DNA of 5,786 nucleotides from positions 1 through 5,786 of the forward strand of contig JAHRAM010000149.1 in NCBI GenBank assembly GCA_020027305.1. Reading direction: 5' to 3'. Below the pieces are notes generated by a model. That model ran no database searches. It saw nothing but the letters and a program-made list of their open reading frames with translations, and was not told where the DNA came from. How positions within the stretch are numbered: position 1 is the first letter of the stretch; every line of letters begins with the position of its first letter. Origin of the DNA: Acidimicrobiia bacterium (GTDB taxonomy: Bacteria; Actinomycetota; Acidimicrobiia; Acidimicrobiales; Hopanoidiivorantaceae). Below are positions 1 through 5,198 of this stretch, in pieces. Both the position numbers and the translations under genes were made by a program.

Positions 1-1128
1 CATGCTGGGTTGCGTGAGGTAAATCGTGATGCTGAGGTATTTTCTACAAATGCTGGCGGAATGCTGATGCGAGAAATTGATAAAAGCGCCGAGCGCGATT
101 TCACCGACACCATGATGCTGACGATGGATCCACCCAAGCACACTCGCTTTCGCAAACTGGTGAATCGCGGGTTCACCCCTCGAATGATTAACCTCATTGA
201 AGCCTATCTTGAAAACCGCACGAGCATAATTATCGACAATGTTTGTGAGAAGGGTGAGGCAGATTTTGTGACAGAGCTGTCAGCTGAGCTTCCACTTCAG
301 GCGATTGCCGAGCTGGTAGGGGTTCCAATGGAAGACCGCTTAAAGCTTTTTGAATGGTCAAACAGTATGATTGGCGCAGATGACCCAGACTATGCAGGCA
401 CACCTGAAAAAGTTACCGAAGCCTCAATGGCGCTTTTTGCTTATGCACAAAAGTTGTTTTCTGAGCGAGTGGAAGACCCGCGCGATGATATTTTGACAAA
501 GCTGATTGCAGCTGACATTGATGGCGACAAGCTAACCGAAGATGAATTCAATGCATTTTTCTTGTTGCTGTGTGTAGCGGGGAATGAAACCACCCGCAAC
601 TCGATTTCTTGGGGGATGAAGGCATTTTTGGAAAACCCAGACCAGTGGGAAAAATTGTGTAGCGATCCAGAGCGCTATATAGATGTAGCTGTGGAAGAGA
701 TTATTCGCTGGGCAACGCCAGTGATGTATTTCCGCCGAACCGCAACTGAAGACTATGAGTTAGCTGGCAAGCAAATTAAAAAGGGCGACAAGTTGCTGAT
801 ATGGCACATTTCGACAAACCGCGATGAGAGTATCTTTGACGACCCATATAAATTTGACATTGAACGTTCGCCCAACGACCACATTGCGTTTGGTGGTGGC
901 GGCCCACATTTTTGCTTGGGGGCAAACTTGGCACGGATGGAAATCCGTTTGCTCTTTAGAGAATTGGCTGAGCGGATGCCCGACATGGAGTTGAACGGTG
1001 AGATTAAATTCTTGCGGTCAAACTTTATTGGTGGTATTAAGGAATTGCCAGTGAAGTTTAACCCCACGCCGTCTACTAATACTACCCCAGTGGAATTTGA
1101 GCGCCCTAAAATCTCAGCGCAACAGTAG
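1..1128 (+). CDS. Cytochrome P450, CYP125-like, 5' end outside window
   Basis: Haem-thiolate monooxygenase; the family inserts one oxygen atom from O2 into steroids or methyl-branched lipids, with electrons from a ferredoxin. The frame is open from base 1, so about 85 N-terminal residues (judged from the second copy) lie outside the window. Visible P450 landmarks are the C-helix HTRFRK (about 139-156), the I-helix oxygen-activation motif AGNETTRN (577-600), the K-helix ExxR (E at 697, R at 706) and the haem loop FGGGGPHFCLG with the ligand cysteine at 913-915. The stretches NETTRNSI, RWATPV, DYEL and QIKKG closely match mycobacterial CYP125 as I recall it. CYP124 and CYP142 are the near alternatives, and the substrate cannot be read from sequence. 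The gene ends in TAG and its diverged tandem copy follows. No inactivating lesion is visible, but the first stop in the copy maps upstream of this window, so intactness of the whole gene is not proven. Confidence 0.95.
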   Translation, partial: HAGLREVNRDAEVFSTNAGGMLMREIDKSAERDFTDTMMLTMDPPKHTRFRKLVNRGFTPRMINLIEAYLENRTSIIIDNVCEKGEADFVTELSAELPLQAIAELVGVPMEDRLKLFEWSNSMIGADDPDYAGTPEKVTEASMALFAYAQKLFSERVEDPRDDILTKLIAADIDGDKLTEDEFNAFFLLLCVAGNETTRNSISWGMKAFLENPDQWEKLCSDPERYIDVAVEEIIRWATPVMYFRRTATEDYELAGKQIKKGDKLLIWHISTNRDESIFDDPYKFDIERSPNDHIAFGGGGPHFCLGANLARMEIRLLFRELAERMPDMELNGEIKFLRSNFIGGIKELPVKFNPTPSTNTTPVEFERPKISAQQ

Positions 1129-1130
1129 AG

Positions 1131-1150
1131 TTAGAGATAGCAATCTCTAA
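1131..1150 (+). other. Short perfect hairpin between the P450 copies
   Basis: TTAGAGAT, loop AGCA, ATCTCTAA gives an 8-bp stem three bases after the first P450's stop codon. No U-tract follows, so it is a poor intrinsic terminator. It could act as a 3'-end stabilising or processing structure. The rest of the 112-bp gap up to 1240 shows no convincing promoter. Confidence 0.35.
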
Positions 1151-1240
1151 AAGCCTACGACTTTCTTGCCCTTGTAAGGCGCACATTAAATTTTATTCTT
1201 TTATTCATAGCTTCTATTTTGCGGTTGAGAAAAAATCGGC

Positions 1241-2602
1241 ATGAGTGAAAACAAAGCCGCCAGTAGCTTGGATAGGGGTGTCACAATAAACGAATTTGCC
1301 CCTGAGGTTGATCTTTGGGATATGGTTGCTTTCCAAAAGCAAAGGCATCACGATTGGTTTAAAAAGTTGCGAGCCGAGGGGTAAGGGGTTCACTGGTTTG
1401 ATGAGCTACAGAGCGTTGGGCATGAGGGGCAAGGGTCTGGGTTTTGGGCGGTTTGCACACATGCTGGGTTGCGTGAGGTAAATCGTGATGCTGAGGTATT
1501 TTCTACAAATGCTGGCGGAATGTTGATGCGAGAAATTGATAAAAGCGCCGAGCGCGATTTCACCGACACCATGATGATAACAATGGATCCACCTAAGCAC
1601 ACTCGCTTTCGCAAACTGGTGAATCGTGGGTTCACCCCTCGAATGATTAACCTCATTTAAGGCTATCTTGAAAACCGCACGCACATCATCATCGACAATG
1701 TTTGTGAAAAAGGTGAGGCAGATTTTGTGACTGAGTTGTCAGCTGAGCTTCCGCTTCAGGCGATTGCCGAACTGGTGGGAATTCCTTTTGAAGACCGAGC
1801 AAAAATATTTGAATGGACAAACCGCCTGATTGGGGCAGACGACCCAGACTATGCGAACTCTGCTGAGCATGCTGCTGAAGCCTCAATAGAACTTTATGCC
1901 TTCGGGCAAAAACTGCTTTCTGAGCGAATGAACGACTCGCGTGATGGTGTTCGTGATGACATTTTGACGAAGCTAATGGAAGCCGACATTGATGGCGATA
2001 AGTTAACCGAAGATGAATTCAATTCATTTTTTCTAATGATGTGTGCTGCGGGAAGTGAGACCACCCGCAACTCAATCTCTTGGGGGATGAAGGTATTTTT
2101 GGAAAACCCCGACCAGTGGGAAAAATTCTGTAGCGACCCAAAAGGCTATATGGATTTAGCTGTAGAAGAAATTGTTCGCTGGGCAACTCCAGTAATGTAT
2201 TTCCGCCGAACCGCAACTGCCGATTATGAATTAGGCGGGCGACAAATTAAGAAGGGCGACAAATTGGTGATGTGGCACATTTCGGCAAACCGCGATGAGA
2301 GTGCGTTTGATGACCCATATAAATTTGACATTGAGCGCTCGCCCAATGATCACATTGCGTTCGGTGGTGGAGGCCCGCATTTTTGTTTGGGGGCAAACTT
2401 GGCACGGATGGAAATCAGGTTGCTCTTTAAGGCGCTTGCTGAGCGGATGCCAGATATAGAACTTGGTGGTGAGATTAAATTTTTGCGGTCAAACTTTATT
2501 GGTGGCATTAAGGAATTGCCAATCAAGTTCAGCCCCACGCCATCTACTAATACAGTTCCGATGGAAATGGGGCATTCTAAAATTTCTGCACAGCAGGATT
2601 AG
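1241..2602 (+). pseudogene. Second cytochrome P450 (CYP125-like), two in-frame stops
   Basis: Tandem paralogue of the preceding P450. The start is taken at ATG 1241, with a weak GAGA at 1227-1230; the first residues MSENKAASSLDRG lead into a normal P450 N-terminus (FAPEVDLWDM, WFKKLRAEG). Translation meets TAA at 1382-1384, then continues in the same frame (GVHWFDE...) to a second TAA at 1658-1660, where the first copy has GAA. The frame then stays open to TAG at 2600-2602. The span is 453 codons before the final stop, a normal P450 length. There are no frameshifts; a 12-bp in-frame insertion relative to copy 1 (near 1944-1955) adds four residues. I-helix AGSETTRN is at 2048-2071 (Ser for Asn in copy 1), and the haem cysteine is at 2384-2386. 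The piece after the second stop lacks the C-helix HTRFRK, so it should not make a working enzyme. Recent inactivation is the simplest reading; assembly error or readthrough are alternatives. Confidence 0.85.
1460..1639 (+). repeat. Near-identical direct repeat of bases 1-180
   Basis: Bases 1-63 recur exactly at 1460-1522, and by eye only about six differences separate 1-180 from 1460-1639. The offset is 1459 bp. Similarity falls to the right: about 6 differences in 181-240, 5 in 241-300 and 14 in 301-360. This is the high-identity end of the tandem P450 duplication and a potential recombination or mis-assembly site. Confidence 0.9.
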
Positions 2603-2674
2603 AGAGTAACGTTCTTAGCAAATATTTTTCAACTCAGTTATAGCGAGTGAAACTGAATATTCTGTAGTTTTTCT

Positions 2675-2706
2675 TTGTGTCAAAATAAGCAACTTTTTGC
2701 TAGAAT
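2675..2706 (+). promoter_or_regulatory. Extended -10 promoter for the structured RNA
   Basis: TGCTAGAAT at 2698-2706 is an extended -10 (TGn plus TAGAAT). No strong -35 is seen: TTGTGT at 2675-2680 is 20 bp upstream and TGTCAA at 2678-2683 is 17 bp upstream. The predicted start, about 2712-2714, falls just before the first base of the RNA's closing stem, which supports both calls. The 95 bases before this, from the P450 stop, show nothing else I can support. Confidence 0.6.
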
Positions 2707-2712
2707 AAAATT

Positions 2713-2823
2713 CACCAACTGAGACTTACCTTATTAATTTAAGGTTTAATAAGTTCATCATGCCGTCTGACTTAGACTTTGTCTTGGCTAGGCGGATTCC
2801 TAAAGTCTCAGTTGGCTTTTTCT
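2713..2823 (+). ncRNA. Structured small RNA, three-way-junction fold, family unknown
   Basis: A perfect 13-bp stem pairs CCAACTGAGACTT (2715-2727) with AAGTCTCAGTTGG (2803-2815), enclosing 75 nt. Inside are two further helices. One is AT-rich, CTTATTAA (2730-2737) with TTAATAAG (2746-2753). The other is CCGTCT (2763-2768) with AGGCGG (2790-2795, one G-U pair), capped by AGAC/GTCT at 2774-2784. The closing stem runs directly into C and TTTTTCTT, an intrinsic-terminator tail, and an extended -10 promoter sits just upstream. Together these define a free-standing transcript of about 110 nt, not a riboswitch leader, although readthrough into the gene at 2966 is possible. It does not match the signatures I know for SRP RNA, tmRNA, RNase P or 6S RNA. 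It has no convincing CRISPR anti-repeat, so it is not called tracrRNA. Confidence 0.65.
2803..2823 (+). terminator. U-tract terminator at the 3' end of the small RNA
   Basis: The 3' arm of the 13-bp stem (2803-2815) is followed by C and TTTTTCTT (2817-2824). The loop of the stem is far larger than in a typical intrinsic terminator, so termination may depend on the whole RNA folding. It would separate the small RNA from the downstream gene. Confidence 0.5.
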
Positions 2824-2868
2824 TAAATTGGCTATTTTTACCCAAATTAAAATAAATCCCTTACTGCC

Positions 2869-2896
2869 TTGCAATTTGAAAAAAGAGGTATAAGAT
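2869..2896 (+). promoter_or_regulatory. Possible promoter for the Thr-rich protein gene
   Basis: TTGCAA (2869-2874) and TAAGAT (2891-2896) are 16 bp apart; TATAAG at 2889 is an alternative -10 with too short a spacer. Transcription from about 2903 would give a leader of about 63 nt containing GAGGGG and a four-codon ORF (ATG 2930, TAA 2942-2944). Confidence 0.4.
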
Positions 2897-2965
2897 ATTT
2901 TTTATATTTTGGGGTTTGAGGGGCGAAATATGTATAGCAAATAAGAAAACAATTGGGGAGCAATC

Positions 2966-3985
2966 ATGAAGACAAAAAATACAAACAAAAAACAAGGATT
3001 TTTAAAATTAATTAAAATAAGCAAAGGTAAAAGTCCTCTTATTATTAGTGTGGGAGTTTTATGTGTGCTTGGTTTAATTACCAATGTGAGCTATGGATTC
3101 TCAAATGAACCTTCTCCAAATAGTGAGCCTTCAACAATCATCTTTCCAAGTCATGTACCTTTACTTCCACCTGGGATATTACCATCGCCAACTACTGCGC
3201 CACCACCGATAAAGCTTCCACCATTGCCAACTAGGCCTGTTGTTAAGTTGACTACTACAACGACTACTACGGCTCCAGTACCAACTACAACAACCACAAC
3301 GACTACTACGGCTCCACCACCTACTACAACAACTACGACGACTACAACAACTGCACCACAGTTTGAAATTCCAGAACTAGATGTTGACGAATTGCTACGT
3401 GGTCTAAGGCCACTATTTCCTGGTCAACCAGCTACAACTACTACTACGACAACGACGACCACTACAATTCCTACTACAACAACGACAACCCCTACAACAC
3501 AACCAAATACTCAACCTACACAACCGCCAACTACAACTCCTACTACGCAACCGACTACAACACCAACCACACAACCACTGCCCACACCCAATACAGGCAC
3601 ATCTAATGAAATCATCAATACACTCAATCAAACTTTAGCTAGTGCTATAGCAGGATGTATCGTGGGCGGAGCACTCACCGCAGCACTTGCTCGACTTTAC
3701 GGTGTCGCCCCCACTATTACAGCTGCCCAACAGGCATGTATAGATGGCATAATATCAGCAGGAATCACCACCCCTGCAACAGAACAGCTAAATGCAAGCC
3801 CACTACAGCAAGCACTTGCGAGTTGTGTGGTTAGCTCATTTATGTCAGCCAACTCAACACGCGCAATCATCCCAGCTCACCTTAGATTATTTGGAACAAG
3901 TCTAGGGCTAGTAACTAATTGTGTAGCTGGCATAGATTCAAATGCACTAGGTAATGAAATACCAAATGTGCTTGTTCCGAATTAA
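2966..3985 (+). CDS. Secreted Thr/Pro-rich surface protein with two Cys-pair repeats
   Basis: A 339-residue exported protein of unknown function. Start ATG 2966 has a good ribosome site, GGGGAG at 2955-2960. Residues 1-22 are Lys-rich and about 23-43 hydrophobic, fitting a signal peptide with cleavage near VSYG-FS (about 44), or else an N-terminal anchor. Residues 46-95 are Pro/Ser-rich. Threonine tracts cover 96-129 and 157-200, split by a non-repetitive insert at 131-153 (FEIPELDVDELLRGL). Such linkers usually span or stand off from the cell envelope and may be glycosylated. The C-terminal part (about 214-339) is Ala-rich with four cysteines, C231/C258 and C287/C319. Two half-repeats share L-x-Q-x-L-A before the first Cys, RL-[YF]-G in the middle and C-[IV]-x-GI at the end, suggesting an internal duplication with two disulphides. 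There is no LPXTG or catalytic motif. The Thr codons are mixed, so selection acts on the protein rather than on a DNA microsatellite. Confidence 0.85.
   Translation: MKTKNTNKKQGFLKLIKISKGKSPLIISVGVLCVLGLITNVSYGFSNEPSPNSEPSTIIFPSHVPLLPPGILPSPTTAPPPIKLPPLPTRPVVKLTTTTTTTAPVPTTTTTTTTTAPPPTTTTTTTTTTAPQFEIPELDVDELLRGLRPLFPGQPATTTTTTTTTTTIPTTTTTTPTTQPNTQPTQPPTTTPTTQPTTTPTTQPLPTPNTGTSNEIINTLNQTLASAIAGCIVGGALTAALARLYGVAPTITAAQQACIDGIISAGITTPATEQLNASPLQQALASCVVSSFMSANSTRAIIPAHLRLFGTSLGLVTNCVAGIDSNALGNEIPNVLVPN
3257..3316 (+). repeat. Internal direct repeat in the threonine-tract coding DNA
   Basis: The 21-bp segment at 3257-3277 recurs exactly at 3296-3316, a 39-bp (13-codon) offset, inside a longer ACN-rich region (3250-3360). 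This points to growth of the Thr tract by in-frame duplication, and to a likely length-variable site between strains. Confidence 0.7.
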
Positions 3986-4024
3986 AGACACCTTAAAAAA
4001 TTGAGCAATGCACTAAAAAATGAA

Positions 4025-4033
4025 TGTTAGAAT
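4025..4033 (+). promoter_or_regulatory. Extended -10 promoter of the 100-aa gene
   Basis: TGTTAGAAT is an extended -10 like TGCTAGAAT before the small RNA, and both are followed by AAA and AT-rich sequence. The start of transcription would fall near 4040, only about six bases before ATG 4046, so the message would be nearly leaderless. That fits the lack of a Shine-Dalgarno site. There is no clear -35. Confidence 0.5.
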
Positions 4034-4045
4034 AAATTAAAAAAA

Positions 4046-4348
4046 ATGCACAAAAAAATAGGGAAAATATTCATAGAGAACAAAACCAATCACAAAATAA
4101 GAGAATTGTTTGCATCAAATCCTGCTAATCGTTATCTCACACACAGAGAGACTCAGAGCATATTCTTTTCTCTTTTCAAGGGTAATTTTTGGGATAAAGT
4201 GGAGAGCTACCTTCCAAAAGAAGAATTTAAAAAGATGGATTCGATTATTCAATTCAACAATATTCATATTATACTTTTGCCATTCAACAGTCTGCTTGTT
4301 ATCTTCAAAGTTTTTTGGTTTTTGGTGGTAGTTCTAATTGTTGCATAA
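4046..4348 (+). CDS. Small hypothetical protein with hydrophobic C-terminus
   Basis: A 100-residue protein that I do not recognise. The N-terminal two thirds are charged and soluble-looking (Lys-rich start, then NRYLTHRE at 28-35 and KEEFKKMD at 58-65). The last 30 residues (about 70-99) are strongly hydrophobic and end in WFLVVVLIVA, as in a tail-anchored membrane protein facing the cytoplasm. No signal peptide or catalytic motif is seen. Start ATG 4046 has no ribosome site, but a promoter-like extended -10 just upstream suggests leaderless translation. It shares the motifs NRxLTxR and EExKxMDxxxQ and the hydrophobic tail with the next gene, so the two are probably diverged duplicates. Base composition is more AT-rich than the P450 or cas genes. 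The shared motifs are the main reason to think it is real. Confidence 0.65.
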   Translation: MHKKIGKIFIENKTNHKIRELFASNPANRYLTHRETQSIFFSLFKGNFWDKVESYLPKEEFKKMDSIIQFNNIHIILLPFNSLLVIFKVFWFLVVVLIVA

Positions 4349-4400
4349 AACAACTTTTTTGCTTTACAAAATTAGGGCGTAGAAGCGCAAAGAATACGCA

Positions 4401-4676
4401 ATGGGAGAACAGAAATCAGAAAGGCCAACATTTAAACAATTTTTACGTGGAGGCGGGCATGAAAATTCAAAAAATCGTATATTGACATTTAGGAGAATTT
4501 TTGTGCTTTTTGCTTATTCTTCTAAGAGCAAAAAAAATAAACTCTTGACAGAAGAAATTAAAAATATGGACCCAAATTTTCAAATAGGCAATATTCTAAA
4601 ATTATTTTTATTGCATTCACTTTTCGTCACTGCCATCATGATAATATTTCTATCCATAATTTTCACTTTATTATAA
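4401..4676 (+). CDS. Small hypothetical membrane protein, paralogue of preceding gene
   Basis: A 91-residue protein that I do not recognise, 52 bp after its apparent paralogue and ending 25 bp before the degenerate CRISPR repeat. NRILTFR (25-31) and EEIKNMDPNFQ (51-61) line up with NRYLTHR and EEFKKMDSIIQ in the previous protein, with a five-residue length difference between the blocks. Residues about 62-91 are hydrophobic (LFLLHSLFVTAIMIIFLSII), again a C-terminal membrane tail. The start is uncertain: ATG 4401 has only a weak purine stretch upstream. A strong GGAGG at 4449-4453 precedes an out-of-frame ATG that reads only eight codons. Residues 1-24 have no counterpart motif in the paralogue, so a start downstream of 4401 is possible. 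No terminator is evident after it. Function is unknown. Confidence 0.6.
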   Translation: MGEQKSERPTFKQFLRGGGHENSKNRILTFRRIFVLFAYSSKSKKNKLLTEEIKNMDPNFQIGNILKLFLLHSLFVTAIMIIFLSIIFTLL

Positions 4677-4701
4677 ACCCCATATCCTTAGCTATTTCAA
4701 A

Positions 4702-4737
4702 ACCTCTGCTTTTTCGAGCGTTGCCAATTGGCAAACT
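4702..4737 (+). repeat. Degenerate terminal CRISPR repeat
   Basis: Only the right part is conserved: 4722-4737 matches the repeat's last 16 bases at 13 positions, ending in the shared AAACT. The left 20 bases are unrecognisable. The following spacer (4738-4767) is exactly 30 nt, which confirms register. The first base of the -10-like hexamer is C here instead of T, so any promoter in it should be weaker. Confidence 0.8.
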
Positions 4738-4794
4738 CAACATTTCGACTAACACCACCACGAAGATGTTGTCCTAGCACCACCTATTCCCAAG

Positions 4795-4803
4795 TGGTAA
4801 ACT
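4795..4803 (+). promoter_or_regulatory. Repeat-embedded extended -10 (first of six)
   Basis: TGGTAAACT at repeat positions 28-36 fits TGnTAnnnT and recurs at 4862, 4928, 4994, 5060 and 5126. In Neisseria II-C arrays the equivalent TGCTACAAT drives a separate crRNA transcript from each repeat. The constant T at position 36 completes the hexamer here. Function is inferred by analogy. Confidence 0.45.
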
Positions 4804-5135
4804 AATAACGTCTAATAATCCACCAGAGAACTATGTTGTCCTAGCACCACCTATTCCCAAGTGGTAAACTTCTGCGCAGTTCGTTTAGCAAATCGTTGTT
4901 GTTGTCCTAGCACCACCTATTCCCAAGTGGTAAACTTTTGCTGGTTCAAGCGGTGAGTGATGGCAAGTTGTCCTAGCACCACCTATTCCCAAGTGGTAAA
5001 CTATACTTATTATATAAGTGAAATCACTTAAAGTTGTCCTAGCACCACCTATTCCCAAGTGGTAAACTAGAGCTTGGCACAGCAACTCTTGGCTATGTGT
5101 TGTCCTAGCACCACCTATTCCCAAGTGGTAAACTA

Positions 5136-5157
5136 GGCCTCCCCGAAAGGGTAGGTC
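5136..5157 (+). other. GNRA-loop hairpin after the last CRISPR repeat
   Basis: GGCCT and CCC pair with GGG and AGGTC around a GAAA loop (5145-5148), with one C-T mismatch and one G-U pair. The loop is GNRA only on the + strand, which suggests that it works in rightward array transcripts, perhaps as an array 3' end. No U-tract follows. Confidence 0.5.
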
Positions 5158-5161
5158 ACAA

Positions 5162-5198
5162 GAGGGTTTTTCTCTGTTCCTAGCGGAGAAAAATCCTC
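5162..5198. terminator. Long hairpin between array and cas2, possible terminator
   Basis: A 15-bp stem, GAGGGTTTTTCTCTG (5162-5176) with CGGAGAAAAATCCTC (5184-5198), encloses a 7-nt loop; two pairs are G-U in the + reading. It overlaps the cas2 stop codon and lies between convergent array and cas transcription, where a bidirectional terminator would be expected. Neither flank has a proper U-tract, so termination is inferred from position and stability. Its loop and right arm contain CCTAGC, as in the CRISPR repeat; that is probably chance. Confidence 0.45.

Larger units (their letters stand above)
4702..5134 (+). CRISPR. Type II-C CRISPR array, six perfect repeats plus one degenerate
   Basis: Six identical 36-bp repeats start at 4768, 4835, 4901, 4967, 5033 and 5099. 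Each begins GTTGTCCTAGCACCACC and ends AAGTGGTAAACT. Spacers are 30 nt, except 31 nt at 4804-4834. A seventh, degenerate repeat at 4702-4737 lies exactly one unit to the left, giving six spacers. Each repeat has an internal ACCAC/GTGGT stem (repeat positions 12-16 and 27-31). The + strand is taken as the crRNA strand because GTTGT at the 5' end and AGTGgTAaAcT at the 3' end match Neisseria/Campylobacter II-C repeats; transcription would run toward cas2. The opposite orientation, leader next to cas2, is not excluded, since degenerate repeats usually sit at the leader-distal end. The cas genes are 62 bp away on the other strand. No spacer matches another part of this window by eye. Confidence 0.97.

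Noticed and set aside
1241..2602. TAA recoded as a sense codon, making the second P450 functional.
   Set aside because: TAA ends the Thr-rich protein and both small proteins, so it is a normal stop here. Local readthrough remains possible but unsupported.
2760..2771. ATGCCGTCTGAC matches 11 of 12 bases of the Neisseria DNA uptake sequence.
   Set aside because: It occurs once, lies in a paired arm of the structured RNA, and the surrounding genes look actinobacterial; chance is sufficient.
2713..2823. The structured RNA considered as the tracrRNA for the CRISPR system.
   Set aside because: It shares only GCTAGG with the complement of the repeat's 5' part. A real anti-repeat would pair over most of the first 20 or so bases.
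2911..2958. Three GGGG runs as a G-quadruplex.
   Set aside because: A fourth run is missing and the third is over 30 bases away; two of the runs are better explained as ribosome sites.
3413..3631. Cys-rich open frame on the minus strand opposite the Thr-rich gene.
   Set aside because: It is the antisense of Thr/Pro codons and has no start context of its own.
4449..4485. GGAGG followed by ATG at 4459 as the true start of the 91-aa gene.
   Set aside because: That ATG is in another frame and stops after eight codons; the frame starting at 4401 carries the motifs shared with the neighbouring paralogue.
4885..5124. A minus-strand open frame with repeated GIGGARTT peptide units.
   Set aside because: It is the CRISPR array read through. 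A 36-bp repeat plus 30-bp spacers keeps frame by arithmetic, so the peptide repeat is an artefact.
5170..5190. Minus-strand GCTAGGAACAG near the array considered as a tracrRNA anti-repeat.
   Set aside because: Complementarity to the repeat is about seven contiguous bases, the segment is already in a strong hairpin, and no terminator precedes the array.
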